The notes under the pieces: model-generated | The model's input: the letters and a program-made list of their open reading frames with translations, nothing else | What the model was told of the DNA's origin: nothing | The model's database searches: none | Assembly (NCBI GenBank): GCA_002359095.1 | Contig: DEQD01000011.1 | Location: 1 to 34,805, forward strand | Origin: Caryophanales bacterium UBA3375 | GTDB lineage: Bacteria > Bacillota_I > Bacilli_A > UBA3375 | Reading direction: 5' to 3' | DNA: 34,805 bases | Part shown: in pieces, positions 26,815-33,975 of the stretch | Layout of the letters: every line of letters starts with the position of its first letter | How positions within the stretch are numbered: the stretch's first letter is position 1 | Position numbers and translations under genes: made by a program

Positions 26815-26820
26815 ATTATA

Positions 26821-26846
26821 AAATGTCCTACTATTGTAGGACATTT
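26821..26846. terminator. Bidirectional intrinsic terminator between convergent genes
   Basis: A hairpin with 11-bp arms (AAATGTCCTAC / GTAGGACATTT) and a TATT loop lies between the end of the plus-strand DUF308 gene (26814) and the end of minus-strand sufD (26868). T-rich tails follow in both directions. Confidence 0.9.
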
Positions 26847-26867
26847 TTTAAACATTAATATTATTTT

Positions 26868-27614
26868 TTATATGATATTAAGACTATTAGCAATTACTTC
26901 ACTTAATTCATCATTTAATTCTTGTGGTAATTTATCAAGTAATGGTTGAACAAACCCCATCATCATCAACGCTTGAGATTCACTTCTACTTATTCCTCTT
27001 GATAATAAATAAAATAATGTCTGTTCATCTAATTGGGCTACACTAGCTGCATGTCCTGCCAAAACATCATAATGATCAATTAATAAAATAGGATTAACTT
27101 CACTTTTAGTATTATCATTTAATAATAGTATTCTACTTTCTTGATAATTACTGGCTTGATTACAACCTTTTTTAATTCTACCCACTGGATTAAATATTAA
27201 ACTACCATTATTAACAACTCCACGCATCCAAATATTTCCCGAAGTATTTTTATCATTATTATTTAGTCTAACATTAACATCTAATTTTGTATTAACACCA
27301 CAAGCAATTAAATCAAATTGACACTCACTACCAGCTTTATTTAAATTAATATCGATATTGTATTTATTTATACCATTATTAATACTAATAACATAATAAG
27401 TACTATTAGCATCCTTATCTACTTCATGAACTAAGTTTAAAGTATTATTACTACCTTGATCTAGTATAATTATAGTGTTTTTACTCCCAGGTAGTGAATT
27501 AACTTCTAGTTGATAATTAGTATCATTTTTATCAAACATTAAAAGATAATTTTTATTATCTACTAACTCTAAACTAGAGATAGTTGATAGTTTAACTTGA
27601 TTAAAATTATTCAT
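26868..27614 (-). CDS. sufD: SufD-like Fe-S assembly protein, short form
   Basis: From the ATG at 27614 this is about 248 residues, clearly shorter than typical SufD (around 400). The beta-helix portion is recognisable by length and pattern. The C-terminal SufB/SufD signature is clear: HAASVAQLDEQTLFYLLSRG, then SESQALMMMGFVQPLLDKLP. The conserved His in GHAASV is present. The usual N-terminal helical domain is missing, so it is a reduced SufD. The ATG overlaps the sufC stop codon (TAATG); an earlier in-frame TTG is less likely. SufD partners SufB and SufC in the SufBC2D scaffold. Confidence 0.88.
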   Translation of the reverse strand: MNNFNQVKLSTISSLELVDNKNYLLMFDKNDTNYQLEVNSLPGSKNTIIILDQGSNNTLNLVHEVDKDANSTYYVISINNGINKYNIDINLNKAGSECQFDLIACGVNTKLDVNVRLNNNDKNTSGNIWMRGVVNNGSLIFNPVGRIKKGCNQASNYQESRILLLNDNTKSEVNPILLIDHYDVLAGHAASVAQLDEQTLFYLLSRGISRSESQALMMMGFVQPLLDKLPQELNDELSEVIANSLNII

Positions 27615-28423
27615 TAGTGACGAATACAACCAACAGGTTGTTTTAATTTATCATCTGTTGATGTTTCCTCATCAACAATACCATATTTTTCTTTTAATGC
27701 CTGATAACCTTGTGTTTCTAATTGGTTTACTAAACTCATATCTCCACTTTCTACTATTCTTCCATCTAACATAATGTGGACATGAGTAGGGGTAATATAA
27801 TCAAGTAAGCGTTGATAGTGCGTAATTATTAGATAACTCATTTGGGGATTTTCTTCTATCATTTGTGTAAGATTTTTACCAACTACTCTAAGTGCATCTA
27901 TATCTAGACCTGAATCTATTTCATCTAAAATTGCTAATTTTGGTTTTAACATTTTCATTTGTAAAATTTCATTACGTTTTTTCTCTCCACCAGAAAAACC
28001 TTCATTAACGTAACGATTAATCATTGCTTTATCCATTTCTAAATCACTTACAGCCTCTTCTAAATTTTTTGCATATTTAAATAGATTTGGAGCATTACCG
28101 ATTGCCTGTTGTGCATGACGAATAAATTCTCTATTAGTAATTCCAGCGATTTCTGCTGGATATTGCATTGCTAGAAATAATCCTTTTTTTGCTCTTTCAT
28201 CAACTTCCATCTCAAGTACTTCTTCTCCATCTAAAAGTATAGATCCACTTATAACAGTATATCGTGGATCCCCCATTAGTACCGCTGATAAAGTTGATTT
28301 ACCAGTACCATTAGGACCCATAATACAATGAATCTCTCCACTATTAATTTCTAAATTTACTCCTTTTAAAATTGGTTTCTCATCAATATTAACATATAAA
28401 TCTTTTATTTCTAATTTAGCCAT
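27614..28423 (-). CDS. sufC: SUF complex ATPase SufC
   Basis: This 269-residue ABC-type ATPase powers the SufBCD scaffold. The Walker A motif GPNGTGKST spans about 36-44. The signature motif is GFSGGEKKRNEI, and Walker B with the D-loop is AILDEIDSGLDIDAL. The SufC-specific HYQRLLDYI and HIMLDGRIVESGD follow. The C-terminus is slightly extended (TSTDDKLKQPVGCIRH). AAGGAG precedes the ATG. It is followed directly by sufD, whereas sufB lies far away at 0.7-2.1 kb. Confidence 0.97.
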   Translation of the reverse strand: MAKLEIKDLYVNIDEKPILKGVNLEINSGEIHCIMGPNGTGKSTLSAVLMGDPRYTVISGSILLDGEEVLEMEVDERAKKGLFLAMQYPAEIAGITNREFIRHAQQAIGNAPNLFKYAKNLEEAVSDLEMDKAMINRYVNEGFSGGEKKRNEILQMKMLKPKLAILDEIDSGLDIDALRVVGKNLTQMIEENPQMSYLIITHYQRLLDYITPTHVHIMLDGRIVESGDMSLVNQLETQGYQALKEKYGIVDEETSTDDKLKQPVGCIRH

Positions 28424-28458
28424 TTATCTCCTTAAAATCTATATTTATTATACTATAA

Positions 28459-29472
28459 TTATTTAATAATTCGTTTAATTCTAAAAGATAAAGAAGTTAA
28501 TAACTCATATACCGTATAATCAATATAATTACATAAATCATAAATATCATCTTGTTCAAATATAGTAACTTCTTTAACATCTTTACTTGCTAATTTTATC
28601 ATTGTTTGACACATACAAACTTTACCTACTATCTTACCTTCCTTAAATTGATATCCACTAGCTCGACGATCTAAACCATCATTATAACCTAATTTAATAG
28701 TTCCAATTATTCCATCAACACTTTCTATATGATCATAACCAATTAATCCATGATATTCTTTTATAAAGCTAACAGGTGCTTTTAATGTTAAGCTAGGTTT
28801 AACATTAGTTAAACTGGCTTCTAATTTGTTAGCACCATAACCCCAAATACCAATTCCAGGTCTTACCATATTACACCAAGAAATATCATATAAATTACAA
28901 CCAATTGAGTTTTGACAATGAATATATGTTGGATGAATATCATTTTCTGTAAATGTATCAACTATCTCTTTAAATCTTTTTATTTGTTTAATAGTATATT
29001 CTTTATCACTACCACAAGGAAAATGGGTATATATTCCTTTAATATTTAAATTTCTTGTTTTTATTATATTAATAACTTCCATAACCTGGGAGGAAGCAAA
29101 TCCTATTCTTCCCATCCCCGTATCAAACTTAAGATGAATATTAACATTATCATTAACTTCTTTTAAATCATCAATATCGGTAATTGTATAATGAGTATAT
29201 TTATTATTACTATTATTAATTGTATTAACATCTACTTTAGTAACAACTAATACATCGACTTCTTGATTTAAATTATGGATTGTTTCTAACTCTCCTAGAG
29301 TAGAAACGCCAAAGAAATCATAACCTAAATCAAGAAGTGGTTTTACATTACTTAAGACATGATATTGATTAGCTTTAACCATTAAACAAGGTTTTTTATC
29401 TTTTGCTAATAACTTAATATTGTTATCAACAATATTCATATCTATTTCTAAATATGGTTGATATTTATCCAT
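28459..29472 (-). CDS. alr: Alanine racemase
   Basis: From the ATG at 29472 (GGGAGG five bases upstream; earlier ATGs are inside acpS) this is about 337 residues. It interconverts L- and D-alanine for peptidoglycan and teichoic acids. The PLP lysine K33 lies in MVKANQYHVL, where most enzymes have VKANAYGHG, so the GHG part is changed. Also seen are KFDTGMGRIGF, MVRPGIGIWGYG and KLGYNDGLDRRASGY. The motif usually reading SMDQ is CMCQ here. The protein is somewhat shorter than usual, but the active-site framework seems intact. Its ATG overlaps the acpS stop (TAATG). Confidence 0.92.
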   Translation of the reverse strand: MDKYQPYLEIDMNIVDNNIKLLAKDKKPCLMVKANQYHVLSNVKPLLDLGYDFFGVSTLGELETIHNLNQEVDVLVVTKVDVNTINNSNNKYTHYTITDIDDLKEVNDNVNIHLKFDTGMGRIGFASSQVMEVINIIKTRNLNIKGIYTHFPCGSDKEYTIKQIKRFKEIVDTFTENDIHPTYIHCQNSIGCNLYDISWCNMVRPGIGIWGYGANKLEASLTNVKPSLTLKAPVSFIKEYHGLIGYDHIESVDGIIGTIKLGYNDGLDRRASGYQFKEGKIVGKVCMCQTMIKLASKDVKEVTIFEQDDIYDLCNYIDYTVYELLTSLSFRIKRIIK

Positions 29473-29777
29473 TAATCCTCCCATACACACATTGCTATGC
29501 AATATTCTTTTTCATGTGATAAACTAACATATATTCCATCAATATTAGTTTTAATACTACCATCAACGTTGTGTAATATTTCTATATCTTTAAACTGATA
29601 TTGTTTGTTAGTCGCTTTAATAATAGCTTCCTTTACACAAAATCTAGAAGCTAAATATTGTTCTTTATTATTAGTATTATTATATTCTTCTACTTCTTTT
29701 CCAACTAATACATTTCTAGCTATCTTTAAATCAATACGACAAACACAAACAATATCTGTACCTATACCTTTAATCAT
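29472..29777 (-). CDS. acpS: Holo-[acyl-carrier-protein] synthase
   Basis: This compact 101-residue enzyme transfers phosphopantetheine from CoA to apo-ACP. The family start IKGIGTDIV with the metal-binding Asp is present. So are the metal-binding Glu in RFCVKEAIIKA and the C-terminal SLSHEKEYCIAMCV. It lies between ispF and alr; an acpS-alr pair is common in Bacillota. It overlaps both neighbours. Confidence 0.95.
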   Translation of the reverse strand: MIKGIGTDIVCVCRIDLKIARNVLVGKEVEEYNNTNNKEQYLASRFCVKEAIIKATNKQYQFKDIEILHNVDGSIKTNIDGIYVSLSHEKEYCIAMCVWED

Positions 29778-30246
29778 TTGTTAATAAGACTACAGCTTCA
29801 CTAGCAATACCTTCACTTCTACCAATAAAGCCTAGTCGTTCTCCTCTTGTTGCTTTAATATTAATTTGATTAACTTCTACTTCAAGTACTTGTGCTAAAT
29901 TAAGACGCATACTTTCAATATAAGTTCTAAGTTTAGGTGTTTCTAAATAAATACTACAATCAATGTTGTTTACTCTAAAATTATGGGACTTCATAATTTT
30001 AACAACTTCTTCTAATAACAACATTGATGATATATCTTTATATTTAGGATCAGTATCAGGAAATAACGCTCCAATATCTCCTAAACCTAAAGCTCCAATA
30101 ATCGATTCAATCACAACGTGTACTAATACATCACCATCACTATGAGCAACTATACCAAATGGTGCATCAATTTTAACTCCTGCTAAAATTAATTCTTGGC
30201 CTTCTTCTAAACGATGAATATCATAACTATGTCCAATTCTAAGCAT
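29770..30246 (-). CDS. ispF: 2-C-methyl-D-erythritol 2,4-cyclodiphosphate synthase
   Basis: This 158-residue trimeric zinc enzyme of the MEP pathway to isoprenoids shows RIGHSYDIHRL (zinc ligands Asp and His), HSDGDVLVHVVIESIIGALG (third zinc His), and DIGALFPDTDP. It also carries ATRGERLGFIGRSEGI, the C-terminal family motif. Its presence indicates the organism uses the MEP rather than the mevalonate route. It overlaps the PBP gene upstream and acpS downstream. Confidence 0.97.
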   Translation of the reverse strand: MLRIGHSYDIHRLEEGQELILAGVKIDAPFGIVAHSDGDVLVHVVIESIIGALGLGDIGALFPDTDPKYKDISSMLLLEEVVKIMKSHNFRVNNIDCSIYLETPKLRTYIESMRLNLAQVLEVEVNQINIKATRGERLGFIGRSEGIASEAVVLLTND

Positions 30247-32236
30247 TATTTCTCTCCATTGTGTTTAATATGTTTGCTGCTACATGACCTGATTCTCTTT
30301 GTGATGAATTACCCGCACTAGTAAAATCAGGTATTACTACTCCAATAGTATATTTTTGTTTAACCCCTTCATATGTACCAATAAAGGATGTTGTATTTGT
30401 TTTAGTTAAAATATGCGTATTAGGATCAAAATAAAACGATTCTGAAGTACCTGTTTTTGCCGATAATCTTTTAGATAATTTAAATCCTTTACCTCTAAGT
30501 GTAGATCTATTTGCACTTATCGCCTTATCCATAGTATCTCGTACATGCATAGCATCCTCTGTTGATATATCTACTTTATTTAATACTTCTGGTTTTGCTT
30601 CATATACTAATTTATTCTCTTCACTATTAACAGCTGGTTTAACAATATGATCAATATAATTTATTTTATATCTTGTCCCTAAATCTTCTATAGTTGCTGC
30701 ATATTGAGTTTGTTGTAAATTAGTGTAGGTATCATATTGTCCATTTGCTAAATCTAAATATAACCCAGCTTGAGTATCTCCACCTTCAATCCCAATTGTT
30801 TCATTGTTTACATCAATACCTGTTGAAGATCCAAGTCCATATTGGGCTAACCAATTTCGAACCTCATTAAACTTAACAGGATCGATATTTAATGGTTGAT
30901 TGGGTTGATAACTAGTTCCAGCATACTTTAATAGTACTGAATAAAAATAAATATTACTTGAATATGAAATTGCTTCATATTCATTAATAGGTCCCATATT
31001 AGTGTGAGATGCTTTTTTAGGAGTTCCTAATATATACCAAGGCTCATCGTTAACTACTTCATCATATTCCCATACTTTAGAATCATAACCTAATGATAAA
31101 ATAGCAGGTTTAATTGTACTTCCTAATGTGTAGCTTTGAGTAAAGTTACCGATGGCATTATCACCAATACTACCATCATCTAATTTAGTTTTACCTCCAA
31201 TGGCTACTAAATCTCCATTATCAGGGTTAACAATTGTAGCATATGCATTTTTTGCTAACTCATAAGTATTACCTTCAAGATAACTTGTTAGGTTATCTTC
31301 TACTAGTTTTTGTGTTTCTAAATCAATCGTTAGATATACATCACTACCACGACTACCTTCAGACTTAATAATATTATTTTTAATATTACCATTAGCATCA
31401 AACACCATCTCTATTTGTTGGTCTATACTTCTAAGTGTTTGTTCTAATTCTAATTCTAAATAACTAGTACCTACTTTAGCATCTTGTGAATAACCTTGGT
31501 TTAGATACGCATCTAATTGTTCTTCTGGTATATCACCAAAACTACCAATAAACGATCTCATAACTTGACCTTGGGGATATTCTCTTACATAAGTTTTATC
31601 TAAATAAAAACCACCACATTGATTAGAAATAAGCGATATATTATAAAACTCTTGGTCTGTTACTTCATCTTTAATACTAACACTCTTATTTGCTGTAGCT
31701 TGACGCATTTTTAAAATAATATATAACTCTTCAGGAGTATAATTATTTATTATCTCTTGTTTTTGTTCTTCACTTAACTTAGAACGTAAGAAGTTATTAT
31801 AATCATTATCTGACATATTAGAAATTTGTTTTCGCTCATCATCACTAATACTTTTTAAAATATTATTTAGATTTTGGTTTTTTGATAACACAAAGTCTTC
31901 TAAATCTACTTGATTAACACTAGTATCTGGTATTTCAATTAATGATGCAATTTTTTTAGCTAACTCTTCTTTAGCTTCAGTATCCATTCTTCCTGATTCA
32001 ATATAGCTAAGTGTATTTCTAGATCGATCTTGAGCAAATACATTACCATTCTTATCTAAAATTTTACCTCGTGGTAATGGTTGACTTCTTTTTATAGTTA
32101 TCTGATTTTCAGATAACAACTTAAAGCCATTATAGTTGTACACACAAACCCATAAAAGTTTAGTAACAAGTACTAAACTTAAAACAATTAAGATAATTTT
32201 TGCATATTTTTCAACTATTTTTACTCTCTTATTCAT
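30239..32236 (-). CDS. Class B penicillin-binding protein (D,D-transpeptidase)
   Basis: This 665-residue protein has one N-terminal membrane helix (about 13-33) and a dimerisation domain beginning SQPLPRGKILDKNGN (51-65). The transpeptidase domain has all three penicilloyl-serine motifs: S373-TI-K376, S426-S-N428 and K594-T-G596. This is the class B PBP architecture that crosslinks peptidoglycan at the septum or side wall with a SEDS partner. Whether it is the PBP2B/FtsI or the PBP2 type cannot be settled, since no ftsW or rodA lies nearby. It is the first gene of the ispF-acpS-alr-sufC-sufD operon. There is no Shine-Dalgarno sequence before the ATG. Confidence 0.92.
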   Translation of the reverse strand: MNKRVKIVEKYAKIILIVLSLVLVTKLLWVCVYNYNGFKLLSENQITIKRSQPLPRGKILDKNGNVFAQDRSRNTLSYIESGRMDTEAKEELAKKIASLIEIPDTSVNQVDLEDFVLSKNQNLNNILKSISDDERKQISNMSDNDYNNFLRSKLSEEQKQEIINNYTPEELYIILKMRQATANKSVSIKDEVTDQEFYNISLISNQCGGFYLDKTYVREYPQGQVMRSFIGSFGDIPEEQLDAYLNQGYSQDAKVGTSYLELELEQTLRSIDQQIEMVFDANGNIKNNIIKSEGSRGSDVYLTIDLETQKLVEDNLTSYLEGNTYELAKNAYATIVNPDNGDLVAIGGKTKLDDGSIGDNAIGNFTQSYTLGSTIKPAILSLGYDSKVWEYDEVVNDEPWYILGTPKKASHTNMGPINEYEAISYSSNIYFYSVLLKYAGTSYQPNQPLNIDPVKFNEVRNWLAQYGLGSSTGIDVNNETIGIEGGDTQAGLYLDLANGQYDTYTNLQQTQYAATIEDLGTRYKINYIDHIVKPAVNSEENKLVYEAKPEVLNKVDISTEDAMHVRDTMDKAISANRSTLRGKGFKLSKRLSAKTGTSESFYFDPNTHILTKTNTTSFIGTYEGVKQKYTIGVVIPDFTSAGNSSQRESGHVAANILNTMERNNA

Positions 32237-32242
32237 ATCTAT

Positions 32243-32251
32243 ATTATACCA
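32243..32251 (-). promoter_or_regulatory. Extended -10 promoter immediately upstream of the PBP gene
   Basis: The minus strand reads TGGTATAAT, ending seven bases before the ATG. The expected transcription start (about seven bases past the -10) would fall on or next to the A of the start codon, implying a leaderless mRNA. No clear -35 is visible. Confidence 0.5.
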
Positions 32252-32294
32252 AAATTACCTAATGACATTATCAGATAATAAATCTAAAAATTAA

Positions 32295-33098
32295 TTAATA
32301 TTTCCAATAACGCTCAAGCATTTGATCAGTCAAATATTCATTTTGAAACATTAACTGCATAAACATTAAATGTAATAAATCATGTGCATCACTTGGAGGT
32401 TTTACTCCTACATAAATATCACACAGTTCATCAACTTCATAAAAACGAGCATCTCTTAAAACATTGTTTGCTTTAGTCTTTTTACCCAATTTTCGATAAT
32501 GATAATATAAAGCTAGAGCATTAGCTGCATAACCTGCATCATAGAATTTATCTATTTTCTCTAATTCTTCTGTTTCTTCTAGTAAAACACAAAGTGGATA
32601 TAAAATATCTAACACCCGTGTTATCACTTTCATTTAGAGCTAATATATTTTTACCTATTTCAAAAGTACTTCTAAAGCGATTGATTTCAATCGATTAATA
32701 AATAACGAATATAATACTCTTATATCTGGTCTAGTTTCTAAAATACTATAAAAACTACCCATATCCTCTTTAAAACTAACATCTTCATCTTCTAGCATAT
32801 CTTTTCTAACTTCAGGTTCTAATTTTAATAACTTTTTATATTTCTTTTCTAAATCTTTTTTAAATAAAATTAATTGTAAATGTGCATTCTAATGAAACTC
32901 ACAAATTTCTACTGCTTTATTTAACAATTTTTTTAGTAGTTTTATTATCATTCATTGCAGCAAAATAATATTCATCGGCTTCATCTATTAAATCAAATCG
33001 TCTTTTGTTAGTTGTAATAAATTAAATTAAATCGTCTTTTGTTAGTTGTAATAAATTAAATTAAATCGTCTTTTGTTAGTTGTAATAAATTCTATATT
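32295..33098 (-). pseudogene. Degraded TPR-repeat protein gene
   Basis: Minus-strand translation gives one TPR protein broken across frames. Segment A (about 33000-32920) reads RFDLIDEADEYYFAAM. Segment B (about 32930-32653) reads KLLNKAVEICEFH, an in-frame TAG at 32889-32891, then NAHLQLILFKKDLEKKY and GSFYSILETRPDIRVLY. Segment C (about 32660-32587) reads LALNESDNTGVRYFIST. Segment D (to the stop at 32295) reads LEKIDKFYDAGYAANALALY and ends near YVGVKPPSD. Motifs such as ETRPxxR and NxxDNxGVRY in this order match a widespread TPR protein family of unknown role. A 112-codon frame from 32633 merely covers segment D. The start codon is gone, though GGAGGG (33099-33104) remains. Confidence 0.75.
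32995..33092. repeat. 34-bp direct repeat, three copies
   Basis: The core TCGTCTTTTGTTAGTTGTAA begins at 32998, 33032 and 33066, a period of exactly 34 bp. The units abut with no unique spacers. Because 34 is not a multiple of three, the expansion shifts frame at the 5' end of the decayed TPR gene. It looks like a slippage or recombination expansion. Confidence 0.92.
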
Positions 33099-33113
33099 CC
33101 CTCCATTTTTACT

Positions 33114-33122
33114 ATTATAACA
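33114..33122 (-). promoter_or_regulatory. Extended -10 promoter of the decayed TPR gene
   Basis: The minus strand reads TGTTATAAT just after the terminator of the upstream gene. GGAGGG follows ten bases later. The element looks intact although the gene it served is broken. Confidence 0.45.
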
Positions 33123-33125
33123 AAA

Positions 33126-33151
33126 ATAAGATTCCTAATAAAGAATCTTAT
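33126..33151 (-). terminator. Intrinsic terminator after the membrane-protein gene
   Basis: A hairpin with 9-bp arms (ATAAGATTC / GAATCTTAT) has a TTTTTG tail on the minus strand. It lies about 70 bases beyond the stop of the six-pass membrane protein gene at 33223. Confidence 0.75.
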
Positions 33152-33222
33152 AAACAACTATTTGTAAATATAATATTGTTATTATACATAAGAGTAAATA
33201 ATCACTTATATCTATATTACTA

Positions 33223-33975
33223 CTACCATCTTTTACCTAATTCATCTCGTGTAATATATATATCATTATAATCTTCTTCTGTAAATATTTTTTTGCGAAA
33301 AACTAATAAAGATCCAAAACGAACAAGCATAATAACATAATAATAGCTAAACAAACAAACAAAAATATATATTAAAATCCAGAAATAATCTTGTTTTGTT
33401 AAGTAGTGGATAAATATAGGAACCAATGCAAACGCCAACGTCGTCGCCATTACTGACATTATAATCATTTGATTCTTGTTTGGTTTGTATCGTTTTAATT
33501 TATTAGTTCTTGTTTGATAATCAATGTAAAATATATGAAGAATTGACCATAGCAATGCTAATATTGAAGGTAGTACAAACATATAAAAAACACGATGCTG
33601 AATTAACAGATTATTTGAGTTAATATCTACTCTGTTAACAAACATCATATAAAATGCTAAAGAAAGAGAAGTCAAAACTATTGGTGTTTCTTTGCACAAA
33701 AATGAAAATAAATTATATAATGTTAGCCTATTTCTAACTAATTTATTATACGAATAAATAATATAAATATTGTATAGCATCATAAACAATAGAATTAATT
33801 TCATTACAATACTATCAAAGTAGATAAATGATACTATTTCCACAATCAAGAATAATAACACTCGTATCACACAACCAAACATATTCTTAGGTAATGATCC
33901 TACTATTAAATATTTATTTCCTTCCAAAATCATGTTTTTCAAACACTTAGCATAATTAAATAACTTGCTAGTCAA
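33223..33975 (-). CDS. Six-pass membrane protein, possible immunity partner
   Basis: I do not recognise this 250-residue family. It has about six membrane helices (near 32-52, 56-76, 93-112, 129-150, 170-190 and 196-222), a basic cytoplasmic loop (QTRTNKLKRYKPNKNQ) and a charged C-terminal tail. The start is TTG at 33975 with GGAGG five bases upstream. That site lies inside the last codons of the toxin-like gene, and the two genes overlap by 8 bp, so they are translationally coupled. A membrane protein coupled to a glycine-zipper, membrane-inserting protein is the arrangement expected of an immunity protein. That role is inference only. Confidence 0.6.
   Translation of the reverse strand: MTSKLFNYAKCLKNMILEGNKYLIVGSLPKNMFGCVIRVLLFLIVEIVSFIYFDSIVMKLILLFMMLYNIYIIYSYNKLVRNRLTLYNLFSFLCKETPIVLTSLSLAFYMMFVNRVDINSNNLLIQHRVFYMFVLPSILALLWSILHIFYIDYQTRTNKLKRYKPNKNQMIIMSVMATTLAFALVPIFIHYLTKQDYFWILIYIFVCLFSYYYVIMLVRFGSLLVFRKKIFTEEDYNDIYITRDELGKRW

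Noticed and set aside
26553..26855. Minus-strand 100-codon open frame
   Set aside because: It runs through the terminator hairpin and is antisense to the DUF308-like gene, with no family features.
32295..32633. 112-residue frame as an intact independent gene
   Set aside because: Its first residues are in the wrong frame relative to the TPR family motif LNESDNTGVRY, and it has no ribosome site. It is the tail of a pseudogene.
32995..33092. 34-bp repeats considered as a CRISPR array
   Set aside because: The copies abut with no unique spacers, there are only three, and no cas genes are nearby.
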